Source: Antennarius striatus (taxonomy: Eukaryota; Chordata; Actinopteri; Lophiiformes; Antennariidae). From it: a stretch of DNA of 64,000 nucleotides. Position numbers and translations under genes: made by a program. The stretch lies in the NCBI RefSeq assembly GCF_040054535.1, contig NC_090789.1, forward strand, positions 5,966,697 through 6,030,696, in the 5' to 3' direction. Each line of letters begins with the position of its first letter. Within the stretch, counting starts at the first letter, position 1. This document shows positions 1 to 10,282 of the stretch, in pieces. The notes under the pieces were generated by a model. That model did no database searches. It was given only the letters and a program-made list of their open reading frames with translations, and was not told where the DNA came from.

Positions 1-1741
1 ATGAGGGTTCTGGGTCGACCTCCACAGGGAGGAGCCAGTACTAAGGTCCTGCCCCTTCTTCCCCCTGCCCCATTCCTGGGGTAACCTAGGTAACCATGTG
101 TAGGGGCGTGGTCTAAAAAGCTGCATGATGACTTCCCCCTTTTACCTTTTTTGCGCTGAGCTCCACCAACCTGTCTTCGCCTAATTTCACCATTTCTCTC
201 ATCTGTCTAACATCATTCATTTATTTACACTCTCCTTTGTGGCTAAAACTTCCTTCTGAAGACCTGCTAGTGAGATTCCCTCAAGTTAAGTGAACTATAT
301 AAGAATTAAATGAATAACATACCAGTAACCCAATAAAAATGTTTAATTATGAATGTCCTTGGTTGGAAGAGACAATCCAGAAAAGTGTACTCATTTGCCT
401 GCATTCGCACCACAGGGTCCATCCACCCCACAAGTTACAGCCCTAAAATGTCAGGTTTTAGATTCTTTCACCATGAAATGAGGAAACCATTCCTAATTTA
501 TTTTGTATGAGAACATTTTACAGCATTTGCGGATCTAACTTTTTGAATTAAACAGCCCTTGGGCTACTTACAAAGTTTAAGAAAACGGATTTAAAAAAAT
601 AATAAAATAAAGCAACCCTTGGTTTTTTTTGTCCCTTTTTGGGAAAATGCACCCGTTGTCATGGCAATCCTTCAAATAGGTAAAGTGTAATTGACATAAA
701 AACAGTTAAAAAAAAAAACCCAAAATTGAGCATTTACCTGATTAATGCCAAATTTTCCCACCAAATCTCAAGAATCCAGGCAAACAAACCTGTTGCTGAT
801 TTTGATTGTCCTTATTTAACTGTTCCGATTTCATTCTCCAGTCATGAAAGGAGCTACGAAACTCATTTTTGATTCAGCATGAAATTGCAGGGTTTTTCTA
901 GCTGAATCTTAATCCGTTAAGTTATTTACAAAGCAAACCAGTTATATCCGGCATGATCCTCAACCAATAATTGTATCAGTTTGCAGAATCATGGTTGTGT
1001 GGTCTCTTCTAGCACGCGGTGGTACGCCTCAACACATCACCCCTGGGTTGCACCTGGTGACAGATTGCTCCCTTCTGACTTCCTGCCTGTCTGTCTGTTT
1101 ACAGGAATTCTGTTGTAGTGATCAGCATCAGATCAAATGTGTACTTGTGCGTTAATTTGTGTGTGTGTGTGTGTGTGTGTGTGGTTGGCCACTCACACAG
1201 GTGTGGATGCGTGTATTGAGAAAAACAAAATCAGCCCAGACCTTTTAGTGTGTTTGTGTTAGCCTAGAGGAACGTACTGAGGGTTTACTTTACGGCACCT
1301 TCTGTTTGCCTTCCTCCTCTTTCCCTCTGTGGTCTTTCCTAGGCTTGTGCTCTTCGGCTCTGCCCTCTCCTGTCTTTGGGTAAAATGTGCACTTCTCTAC
1401 CAGTCAACCACTGACTGTTAAGCTAACCAACATGTTGGGATGGAATGCACTTTATGTTGTTTCACATCAGGTGGCGAAGCGTCCATTCTGCTAGGGTTAT
1501 AACCTGAAAGCGCCACCTGCTGGATATTAATGCAACTTCTGTCATGCAGCCCAGTGAAGGGCTACATTACTATCACATTGGACTCCATGCAGAACACTCA
1601 ATGCTTTAAATTGTTTTTTTAATGCAGTTTGATCTACTCAGATGGGCTGCATGACAGATAAGTTGCTGATTACTTCCTCTGCACGTTCTTGTTTTTAATT
1701 TCAGTGCTTGTTTTGTCTCTCTCTGTCTGTCCGTCTCTCAG
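1..1741 (+). other. Intron (3' part) of the hyccin-like gene
   Basis: No open frame with coding character is seen in this stretch on either strand. It ends in a pyrimidine-rich 3' splice site (AG at 1740-1741) in front of the last coding exon; a second possible acceptor (AG at 1703-1704) lies 37 bases upstream. It holds a short TG microsatellite at about 1159-1182 and a good CTCF-like motif at 1510-1523. That it is an intron of the following gene is inferred from the acceptor and from the absence of a start codon for the exon. Confidence 0.6.
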
Positions 1742-2259
1742 ACGCAGTGGATCTGGGTTCCCCGGATGAGCTGATGGATATTTCCGAGGTGGACGAGGGG
1801 GTGTGGCCAGGTGGTGTGGGACCTGACATGACCCCACCCACCATCACTGTCAGCAACAGCGTCACCACATTAAACCTGGGTGCGAAAGCCATGAGGAAAT
1901 GTCGGTTTGGGGGCCGCACCAGCAAAGATAAAGACAAGGAGGCGGGCCTTCTGACTGCAGGCCGAGCTGCCAGTGAGAGCACGGAGCTGTCTGTCAAGCG
2001 AATGACGCTCACTTCCAGCCAATCGGTGCCCAAGGCGGGAGCTCTCACCAGCCTCACCCGCACGGCCAGCGCCGTCTTCTCCCGCTCTTTTGAGCAGGTG
2101 ACCAGCGGCAGCGCCCCTCCTTTAAGCAACCACACTGCCTCTGAAGCGGGCCGCTACTCGTGCAGCCTGCAAGAGGAAGGACTGGGGTACCTGAGCCCGG
2201 CGCCGAACCACACCCAGCGCTCCCCGAGCATCAGCGTGCACCTTGGATCTGACCTTTGA
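1742..2259 (+). CDS. hycc1: Last coding exon of hyccin (FAM126A-like), partial gene
   Basis: This is a terminal exon: it opens after a splice acceptor, the first two bases complete a codon begun in the previous exon, and it runs 171 full codons to TGA at 2257-2259. The peptide is a Ser/Thr-rich, low-complexity tail with an acidic start (DELMDISEVDEG) and a segment SLTRTASAVFSRSFEQV. Hyccin acts with PI4KA, TTC7 and EFR3 in making PI4P at the plasma membrane and has a long disordered C-terminus, which fits. The main argument is synteny: in human, FAM126A lies beside TOMM7 and IL6 with the same relative orientations as here. The earlier exons lie outside the window. I did not recognise the tail sequence itself with certainty, so the name is a synteny-led inference. 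Confidence 0.68.
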
Positions 2260-2748
2260 ACCTTCAGAGACTACTTTAACCCCTCACCTTTGTTCCGGCG
2301 ACCCTGTACCTGTGACCTGGAAGCCCAAGCCATGCCAACTGCAAAATACTACAAAATCCACCCTTGTCGCTCAGTTTTAACAGTTTTGATTACATGTGCT
2401 GTAAACTAGCCTGCTCCGTTCAGACATCCAGAGAACTGTTAGCTCTCTCTGTTCCTCCCCTCCCCAGCAGAGTCTCCTCTGGGTCTGTTGGAGGTGGCAT
2501 GTCAGGGACAACCCCTCCATCTCCATCATCTTTAGCGGATTGTCGCTGCAAAGTCGTACCAGGACAAAACTGTACTCCATCGTAGAGTAGCTCGTCATAA
2601 GTGGGTGCATTTGAGACCCAGTACTAAACGAGTCATATGGAAAAGTATTTCTGGGATTTCTTGCCCTGCATGGCTTTTCCATAGATCTATCCTGACCTTG
2701 CACAGGTTTGTTAAAGGGCAGATGTTGTGTGCGTGTGCGTGTGTGTGC

Positions 2749-2779
<31 letters not shown>

Positions 2780-3865
2780 CATGCATGAGCGTGAGTTTGT
2801 TCAGTTGTTTTTAGAATAAAGGCTGCTGTTCGATACCCTGGTTGAGGTATTGTTCTCCAAGTTCAAGCTAGTGTTTCTACATCTTAATGAAACAAAAAAA
2901 ACCCATCTCTTTCCATAGCAATACAAACGTATTCAGCGTGTTCCATCTTGGGGATGATTACCCAAACTCATGTTGGTGTTCACAGGTTCAGCTGTTTTCT
3001 GCATTTTCCCTTCAAACTGCAGGAAAAGCAACTACATTATAAACAAATAGTATGATTAGAACCAATTCTTTATGTTTACAACTGCACAGTATTGCCATGA
3101 TTGTGGAAAAGCAATATTTGTCCCTCAATTTTGGTTCTACTAGCACTTTTCCTGAAATGCTGTGTATTTGATAGCAAAAATAAAATGTGGACCTCTGAAA
3201 AATGATGTGGATGATTTTAAATTTTGAATTCGCACCTGGAAGAGAAAATTGTCTTCTCAACTTTGGTATTTTCTTATAAAGAAGAGAAGCTTCAGTCTCA
3301 GCTGTGGTATTTTGTGAGATGTTTTGTTATTCTGTACAAATCTTTTATCTAACCTTTAAAAAAAAACCTCCAGACTTGAAGTCCACCTGCTTGTACAGAG
3401 CTAAAAGAATCTCAGCAAAGCTGCTAATGAATCTAATTGTGTATTTTGGCAGTAAGAAGGCAAACAGGGCAACAAGAAGTCTTTTCTCCTTCCCGATTCA
3501 ACCATCGGTCTAACCGTTTGTAGAACTTTGGTGATGTGTTTCCTGTGTCCATCAGTGTTGTTCTGATCATGTCACATGACCTGATCTTTTCTTTTACCAA
3601 AAATGGAATTAAACTCCACTCATCTTTACTACATTTGATGTAATAGATCAGGCGCTCATGTTGCCATTCCCTGTCCTGTTGTCTGTACTAGAGCTGTTCA
3701 GTAGATCGGTAACAATCATTGTGTTTCTGTATCTGAGTTTACAGAATGTGAATGGGTTAGCTCGTTTTACATCAAACTGTTGTACTAAAGTTGGTTTCTA
3801 TTGGCCTTTCCATGTCTACAAGTAATTCAATGCTATTTCTGGAAATAAAGTGTTTCTATATTTCA
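2260..3865 (+). other. 3' UTR of the hyccin-like gene
   Basis: Non-coding, AT-rich sequence between the hyccin stop and the tomm7 promoter. Two AATAAA hexamers are seen, at 2815-2820 and 3844-3849; the second is followed by a GT-rich stretch and is a likely distal poly(A) site. A TG microsatellite running into GA repeats lies at 2723-2779. Short open frames here on both strands have no coding character. The extent of the UTR is inferred from the hexamers. Confidence 0.5.
3844..3849 (+). terminator. Distal polyadenylation signal of the hyccin-like gene
   Basis: AATAAA followed about 20 bases later by a U/GU-rich element (TTTCACTTGTGTGTTCC). It lies about 450 bp before the tomm7 start codon, so the tandem neighbours are close. 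Confidence 0.5.
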
Positions 3866-4184
3866 CTTGTGTGTTCCGTTTTAAATCTAAATGTAAAAAA
3901 GCTCTGTGAAATTTATGCAGTCAGCTTTTTATTTTGATCGATAAATATATAAATTTTCTGTAAATTTGTAAACGATTTTTAAATACAAGTGGGAAACTAG
4001 ATTTTAGCAACTAGAAGTGTTGCTTCACAAGGAAATTTCTGACAGTTGATCAGTCTTTTTTAATTTAAGTGTGAAACAAATGAAACAATATTTTCTTTAT
4101 TGATTAAAAGTTTATCTATGCACACGTCCCGTGGATAAATAAATAATTTAGGGACTTTTGAAGGTCGAACTGTTACACATCCGT

Positions 4185-4260
4185 CCACAAGGTGGCGACA
4201 CGGTCACAATTTGACGGTGCTGAACAGTTCCGTTTTCTACGTCACTTCCGCTTTCCAAGT
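4185..4260 (+). promoter_or_regulatory. tomm7: tomm7 promoter: CTCF-like, CRE and ETS motifs
   Basis: Within 120 bp upstream of the tomm7 ATG there is a CTCF-like core (CCACAAGGTGGCGAC, 4185-4199), a CRE/ATF half-palindrome (TACGTCAC, 4238-4245) and an overlapping ETS/GABP motif (ACTTCCGC, 4244-4251). No TATA box is seen. CREB/ATF plus ETS (NRF-2/GABP) sites are typical of TATA-less promoters of nuclear genes for mitochondrial proteins. Motifs were read by eye. Confidence 0.5.
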
Positions 4261-4303
4261 CCTTGGCAGGAGCGTCACCGTTGTCACGCTTCAGGATAAA
4301 CTC

Positions 4304-4406
4304 ATGGCTAAACTGAACAAAGAGACCAAACAGCGGCTGCAGCAGCTGTTCCAGTGCGGCCAGTTTGTCATCCGATGGGGTTTTATCCCAACCGTGTTGT
4401 ACCTCG
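4304..4406 (+). CDS. tomm7: tomm7 coding exon 1
   Basis: Thirty-four codons plus one base, from ATG to the donor G|GTCAGT. It codes the cytosolic N-terminus and most of the membrane anchor. Confidence 0.95.
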
Positions 4407-7026
4407 GTCAGTATACGAACCGCACCTGAGCTGGGGGACATGCCTCGCTAACATTAGCCTAGCTTAGCACGCTCACTGTCATAATCTCACTTAAAATATT
4501 ATATTCCACTTCAATAAATCATCCCATTATGAGCACATTTTATATAAAATTATGTTAATCTGCCTAAATTTTTATTCGCAGTGTTTCTGAGATATGTGAA
4601 ACGATTCTGTAGCATTTAGCTTGCACATTCATAGCTCTATAGATGTAGCAGACCAAGTTGAGCCGTTTGGAAACCAGATTCACCTTGAAATATAGATGTG
4701 TTTACAATTAGAAATGATGTAGTAGTCGCGTATTCACTTGGTGGACTCTTTTCTGACAGTAAAGTACAGTAAATGAAGATGTGAAAGTACCTCCTTTGCT
4801 AACAAGCAGCATCAACTATACAGTATACTAGTGGGAGAGAAGTCATTTCTCAATGATGGACTGAGGGTAGTGAAAGTTTTCCTCTGCTTGGATTGCTTAA
4901 TTAAATCACTTGACCTCTTCATAAGAATACCCACCTAGTTCTCGGATCTGTTTATATGTATTTTTTATATGGAAACAGTGACTGTTTCCTGTGCTGCTGG
5001 GTGGGTTTTTGCACATGATGATGAATCTAAGCTTCCATGGAAGGGCGTCATTAACTGGTCACGTTACATTTCTGCCCATGAGGTTCTTGTAAGATTAAAG
5101 TAGGTGGGGAGCAAATAGTGACTGTTTCATTAATTTGTCCAGATCTACAAAGTACAGTGTTTAATCCATTGTGAAAAGATACACAGTTCTGAACCGTCAA
5201 TTCTAAGCATAGTTGATGTAATTAATTTAAAAAAGCAGTGTCTCGGGCTGTTGAAAAAGTGGGACATGTGAATCGGCCCATTTATCTATTTCCACTCGAA
5301 CATTTTATAGTTTCATTCTCTGCTATATGCCCAAATATCTACCAAGGTTTGTATAAAAGCCTTGTGGTAGTTTTTGTGTCCTGTTAGCAGAACCGTTTGG
5401 AATTGTTCCTGTGGCAGGTTGAGTACGTGCCAGCGTACTTGCATAGGGAAGTTAAGATGTGTGCTTACATCACCTCACAGTCGGTGGAGTTGCCCATTGT
5501 GAGTAAATTTTCTATCACTTCAGCATTTTGGAAATGCCAGCACTGATATCATCCATTTACCCCACTGCTTCTCACCGTGGTTCTTCCAACTGCTTTACTT
5601 CTGAAGAGCTGTATTTTCTTGCATTGCACATTAAACTGTACATTAATCACCTCAATAAGGCTGCATTCATTAGGCTGTTATGATCTGATGACATTAAAAC
5701 AATAAAGTATGAATGATTAATGACAATGAATTAAAAGGTAGACTTGTCAAATTATCTTACAATTATTCACATGTTAAAGTAAACTCCTTTTGATGGTTTA
5801 CATCTATAGTTGGAAAGACTAAGTGAGAAAAAATTGAGAATCCTCAGTCTTGGACCAAGATAGTAAGAAGGCAAAATTTACTTGAAATTTCGTCATTTTA
5901 TAAAGAGTGGTTTGCATCACGGTTAACTCCCTTTAATATCCATGTATAAAGGTTGATAAATGGAAATCTTTCCTCCGAGCGTGGGTGGTGAGTCAGATGT
6001 ACTGCTGACTGAATCGGATGTGAGCGCAATGGCCCTTTCACACTAATTCATAAAAAAAAGTATTTGAATGAGCATGCAAATACCAGAGCTCTGTGATGCA
6101 ATAGTGCTGGGGCCACAAAGATCTTGCGCAGTGAATTGGGGAAAGATAAACTAAGTGTCACATTATGATCTGAGATTTGATGAGATCATAATGTGATGTA
6201 TTTTTCAACTTTTTTTTTAATGCAGATGTGTGCCAATGTCCGCATTACAAAAATACTGCCTTCAGTGTTGATTACCATGATGATGGCAATTTTAAAAATC
6301 TGTTTCTGAGTTTAAAAGAAAAGTAGGGGATATGATCATGTTAAATTATTTGTGGATAAATAAGAATACAGTTCTTGGAAATGCGTTTTTAATAGCCATC
6401 ACTGTCACGGACAAGTTCTGGAGCAATGTGTATAGTTATTCAACTAATCGCTCTGTTTGCTCTCTTTCATGCTGATTCAACTCTTTGACAACTTTCTCTT
6501 TTCTGTCGCTCTTTTCAAAGGGAAACTCGTAGACTTCAATTCTTCTGGTTTTTACTTGCAGGTTTCAAACGTGGAGCAGATCCGGGAATGCCTGAACCCA
6601 CAGTCTTGAGGTAAATACATATAAGCTTGACATCTGCACTTCCTGTTAGATTGCATTTACTGATGACTATGACACAAATTGTGATGCTTAAGTTTTTCCA
6701 CTATAATGCAGTCTAGGGCCAAAACTGGCTGTCATATATCTTTGACACATTTTGCTGCACACAGATGAACTAGTTCACATTATCTCTGTTGTTAATGGAT
6801 GGATGACCATGAAGATGAACAAGTAAATAAAAAACACAAAGACACTTCATTCATAGTAATCTAGAAAGTCATGACAAACCCATCTCAAATGATGTGCAGG
6901 AGGTTAAACTCTCCTTACAATGTTTCATGTCATTTTCAGGAGATGCTGGTGTTTATGTGTCATTGTTTGTGGACGATCAGTTAAGTTCTGCTTTTTTATC
7001 TTTTCTCTAGTTTACTATGGGGCTGA
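4304..7026 (+). CDS. tomm7: TOMM7, Tom7 subunit of mitochondrial outer-membrane translocase
   Basis: Coding exons 4304-4406, 6562-6610 and 7011-7026 join in frame to 55 codons plus TGA, the same length as human TOMM7. The protein starts MAKLNKETKQRLQQLFQCGQ and ends PEPTVLSLLWG, near-identical in pattern to vertebrate Tom7. Residues about 18-37 form the single hydrophobic tail anchor (FVIRWGFIPTVLYLG), followed by the conserved FKRGADPGMPEP turn. Tom7 is a small TOM-complex subunit that modulates assembly and, in mammals, stabilises PINK1 on damaged mitochondria. All four splice sites are GT-AG (donors GTCAGT and GTAAAT). The start is the first ATG, 20 bp after a stop-poor leader. The gene runs tandem to hyccin and convergent to il6. 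Confidence 0.96.
6562..6610 (+). CDS. tomm7: tomm7 coding exon 2
   Basis: A 49-base exon after the acceptor TTACTTGCAG; it completes a Gly codon and codes FKRGADPGMPEPTVL, ending at AG|GTAAAT. Too short to appear as an isolated open frame. Confidence 0.95.
7011..7026 (+). CDS. tomm7: tomm7 coding exon 3 (16 bases)
   Basis: After the acceptor TTTTCTCTAG the exon completes Ser and adds Leu-Leu-Trp-Gly and TGA, the invariant Tom7 C-terminus. Phase agrees with exon 2. Confidence 0.93.
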
Positions 7027-7375
7027 AGGATGTCTCCACACAACTAGTCCCCCAGCCTCATGAAGACCAAATCACCTACCTGTTACTTAAAGGCCAAGAA
7101 ACTGACTAGCTTTCACTTTCCTGTCAATAAATTGTGCTTGCTGCTCAAACATCGGGGATATGAATTTGATGTCTTACCACACCATACATGAATGGTTTGT
7201 CGACTGTTGGGACGCAGCACATTTGGACAAACAAGATGGAATCAAGACTAATTCTGAAAATACTTAGCTTTGAGTGAACTGTGTTTGTTTTATTGGGAAT
7301 TTGTGATGATGGCTATTGGATGTACCCTTTATTAATTGTTTTTCCTCTTTTCATTTGTAATTTAAAAGTTCTGGA

Positions 7376-7381
7376 AATAAA
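7376..7381 (+). terminator. tomm7: tomm7 polyadenylation signal
   Basis: AATAAA about 350 bp after the stop codon; an earlier copy lies at 7126-7131. The downstream sequence is T-rich. The il6 tail arrives from the other strand about 200 bp further on. Confidence 0.5.
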
Positions 7382-7612
7382 ACAGCACAGATGTTACTCT
7401 TGTCTTTATTATTAGGATAAGTGTAAGTGGTGTTGGAAATCTACCACAAAATGTCGTAAACTAGTCATTCAAGTTGCCCATAACACAGCTCACTGTTATC
7501 GCTCTTTTCCCAGCCTCCAAACCACATAAATATGGAAGTTTGAAAACCAAGCCATGCAAAGACACCCTGGGACAGAATTTGCAAGGAAACATTTCTTATC
7601 ATGCAAATCATT

Positions 7613-7618
7613 TTTATT
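7613..7618 (-). terminator. il6: il6 polyadenylation signal (minus strand)
   Basis: TTTATT on the plus strand, that is AATAAA in the il6 sense, about 360 nt after the il6 stop codon. A second minus-strand AATAAA at 7405-7410 would extend the il6 transcript into the tomm7 tail. Confidence 0.45.
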
Positions 7619-7980
7619 TCTGTATTTGCACAACATATATCCCCCAGAAACTGACAGAATTTGACATCTCATTGCATTGAAATTATTCATCCATCCATAA
7701 ATACAAACATACATACATTTTCTTGTAATTTAACTATATCAAAATTGAGTTTGGTAAGTGAATAAATAACATCTTACATTACTATAAATATAGAAACCTT
7801 TTTAGAATTAATTGTTCCATGACAAATAAATACAAGTATAAAAAGTATAAATAAGTTGTCTCGTATTGGAAAATTGAAGCCCTGAGGCTTGGGAGATTTC
7901 CTACAATCATATATTGCTTTAGACATCACGTACCCACAACGGGACACTTAAGCTACTCCCATTTTCCCTGAAGTAAACAG
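7619..7980 (-). promoter_or_regulatory. il6: il6 3' UTR with AU-rich elements
   Basis: Read on the minus strand, this UTR holds five ATTTA pentamers in about 155 nt (plus-strand TAAAT at 7698-7702, 7763-7767, 7785-7789, 7827-7831 and 7848-7852) in an A/U-rich setting. Such clusters are the class I type of AU-rich element that recruits TTP/ZFP36, AUF1 and HuR and gives cytokine mRNAs a short half-life. Function is inferred from the family. Confidence 0.6.
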
Positions 7981-8202
7981 TCAAATTTCATTGTTTTTCT
8001 CTACACCCCTGTTGTGCATGCCTCTTCTAGGTTTCTCCCTTTTATCGATGACCCTTTTGCCGCGGATGAGGAAGTGGTGGAGCTTGTACAGGATGCTATG
8101 CGCAGTCATCTTTCTGTGGAAATTGTCGGAGTTGTTGACGTCCCTCAGCAGCTGCTCTTCCTGGCTGTTGGTGAGGACTGAAACCTGCCCAGGGGCATTT
8201 AT
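7981..8202 (-). CDS. il6: il6 coding exon 5
   Basis: Seventy-four codons including TGA after the acceptor TTGCCCCACAG, phase 0. It codes helix D and a basic C-terminal extension (DKREKPRRGMHNRG and on) past the usual helix end. There is no in-frame ATG at its start, so an ATG-based search misses it. Confidence 0.92.
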   Translation of the reverse strand: MNAPGQVSVLTNSQEEQLLRDVNNSDNFHRKMTAHSILYKLHHFLIRGKRVIDKREKPRRGMHNRGVEKNNEI

Positions 8203-10114
8203 CTGTGGGGCAAGAGTGAAATTGGTGCAAAATTATTCAAGTGTGTCATTATAACAGTTCTTTAATCATTACTTATATATAGTCAGACATAAAAGAAAGT
8301 ATTTAGATTTATGCAACAATAGGGCATTTTTGGTAACTAGATTACACGGTACAAAACTCACGAGTACTTTGTGACAGTTCCAATCTATTCAAAATAATTC
8401 CAACTTAAAGTTACAGCTTTAGCTAGTTGGCTACAGTCAAAAATACATCAGCAATAATCATGTAAAATTCAACAGCATGTCTGGACACACACTTTTACTG
8501 CTGGTTTAATTAATTAACTCATTGAACACAATCAGCTTTTATTTGTAAAGTGCTTAATCACATCAATATACATTTTGACGCACTTTTACACGTGACGAGA
8601 AAGTGTCACGTCTTAAATCCTTCTCCCAGCACTTGGATCTAAAGAACATGATGGAAAGTCAGCCAGATGAAAGGAAATCACATAAAGACAATGGATGGCC
8701 CACCTTTTCCTTTATCTCTGTGATCAGAAGGTTGACATAGTGTCTGGTCTCTATGGGGATGAAGCTGTTGGGGAACTCCTGCGCCACATGCTTGAGCAGA
8801 ACCGAGTAAACACGGAGCCCCTGGAGCAACCGAATGAAACAAGCCTCCTGGACAGGACAACAGAAAGTCACTCTTACAATTCCAACAACTTCACATCACG
8901 TTACTCCTTCCATCCGGATGACAAAGGAGAAGAGGCTCTACCTTGCTGAAGTTGGAGAAAGGGCAGAGTGCTGGAAGAGAGGGGATTCTGTATTTGTCCA
9001 GGAAGTCATAGTCCAACATACCCTGAAATTCAGCTTCAAACTGACAGAGAAAAGCAAAACAGCGGAAATCAGGAGCAAACCTTAACAAACAAGTCATTAA
9101 AAAGTCAAAAGAAGCCAGCAACAAACAAACGACCCAGAGAAATCCAGGGGCATCGACCCACTGGGACATGTTGAGTCTGATTTAGGTTCTACAAGTGAAT
9201 GATCTTTGTTGCCACTAGGGTGTTATTATTATTACCTGCTTGGAAACCTGATTTCTACTCATAAAATTGTATTTCCCCTGTAATTTGTTTTTTTTTCACT
9301 GTCACTGTGATTTATTTTAATTTATACATATCATAATCAGATTATTTATTTTTGTTTATTTGTTAATTACATAATTTTGGCATTTTTCTAGTGCTCAGAT
9401 TGGTCCTGGTGGGATTAATAATGGATCTGTTGTATACCACATCACAGCTGAGTTCTAATTTAAGTTAATTAATTTTGAATTGGATTACATTCAAAATAAA
9501 GAGGAAACTACATTTGTCATAATGTTATAATCCAGAGTGTCAAAGTAGTTTAACCTTCACTAAATGAATCAATTCCGTTTAATGTCAAACTGCTGGGTAA
9601 TAATTCACTCTTGGATTATAGGTTTTATGTATAGCTGCTGCCTCAAGTCAGCAAAAGATTACCTGTTAAAGATGTTCTTTCCTCTGACATTTTTCTAATT
9701 ACTATTGAATACATCGGGTTAGGAATTTACAATCGCTTGATGGCATTTAGGTTTTATATATTTATAATTTAACTTTTAATAATAATTACACTTGCAGTAA
9801 TTTCCATTGGCAGTTTAAAACTCTTACCTCCTTCCGATGGCGCTCTGTTGTGTAAAGAGCCGCTTTCAGGACTGTCTTCAACGCGTCGACGGGCCACTCG
9901 GTGACCCCCTCCTCACCCGACGGGTCACCGTTCGGGCTGTCAGTGGACGCGTCTGGCAACGGAAACCCGGATGTACAGAGCAGAAGAGCTGCCAGCGTCA
10001 CCGCAGAGATCCAGTCTGTGTGGAGAGGAGAAGCATGAATGAATGAGAAGAGGAAGAAACGCAGGAAATGCGCGCACTACGGGCTGCCAGCCACTAACCG
10101 GGGTTGGAGGGCAT
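7981..10114 (-). CDS. il6: Interleukin-6
   Basis: Minus-strand coding exons 10114-10099, 10015-9828, 9040-8942, 8847-8704 and 8202-7981 join in frame to 222 aa plus TGA, with GT-AG borders throughout and the five-exon, phase 1-0-0-0 layout of vertebrate IL6. The N-terminus (MPSNPDWISAVTLAALLLC) is a signal peptide with its hydrophobic core at about residues 8-20. The IL-6/G-CSF/MGF signature C-x9-C-x6-GL-x2-[FY]-x3-L is matched exactly at residues 94-119, spanning the exon 3/4 junction. Only this one cysteine pair is present in the mature part, as is usual for teleost IL-6; mammals have two pairs. The last exon gives helix D (AHSILYKLHHFLIRGKRVID) followed by a basic 22-residue tail. IL-6 is a secreted four-helix cytokine signalling through IL6R and gp130 to STAT3 in acute inflammation. 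Confidence 0.95.
8704..8847 (-). CDS. il6: il6 coding exon 4
   Basis: Forty-eight codons after TGTCCTGTCCAG, from EACFIRLLQGLRVY to EIKEK, ending AAG|GTGGGC. It holds the second cysteine (C104) and the GL-x2-Y-x3-L part of the signature. Confidence 0.94.
8942..9040 (-). CDS. il6: il6 coding exon 3
   Basis: Thirty-three codons after TTCTCTGTCAG, from FEAEFQ to CPFSNFSK, ending AAG|GTAGAG. It carries the first cysteine (C94) of the signature. Confidence 0.93.
9828..10015 (-). CDS. il6: il6 coding exon 2
   Basis: Starts after CCACACAG, completes an Asp codon and codes the signal-peptide core, an acidic propeptide-like stretch (DSPNGDPSGEEG) and helix A to HRKE, ending at GAG|GTAAGA. Confidence 0.92.
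10099..10114 (-). CDS. il6: il6 coding exon 1 (16 bases)
   Basis: ATG at 10114-10112 codes Met-Pro-Ser-Asn-Pro plus one base, then the donor G|GTTAGT. A five-codon first exon ending in phase 1 is typical of IL6 genes. Confidence 0.88.
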
Positions 10115-10207
10115 CTTGCGCTGCTGGGAGGCACTTGTTCCGTTTCCACTGATGCCTGGGGCCGCAAGAGCCAGAAGGAGTCGTCCCATCTGTGTGTCGG
10201 GGTGGCA

Positions 10208-10282
10208 TTTTATATTCTTCAGTTTGGAGGAATTTCCCAATCTACCTCCCTGCAACAGCCAGGGGATGAACCGCATGCGTCA
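10208..10282 (-). promoter_or_regulatory. il6: il6 core promoter: CRE-like, NF-kB and TATA
   Basis: On the minus strand, in 5' to 3' order: TGACGCAT (10282-10275, CRE/ATF or AP-1-like), GGGAAATTCC (10238-10229, a perfect kB site) and TATAAAA (10214-10208). The TATA box predicts a start near 10180 and a 5' UTR of about 65 nt. The order CRE-like, kB, TATA matches the mammalian IL6 promoter. A C/EBP-like TTGCAG lies between the first two but is a poor match. Confidence 0.72.

Noticed and set aside
1701..2135. Minus-strand open frame of 144 codons
   Set aside because: Antisense of the GC-richer hyccin terminal exon; the plus-strand frame has the splice acceptor, stop and synteny.
8695..8949. Plus-strand frames over il6 exons 3-5 (also 7991-8254 and 9837-10046)
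   Set aside because: They are antisense to il6 exons, whose splice sites, phases and IL-6 signature are clear.
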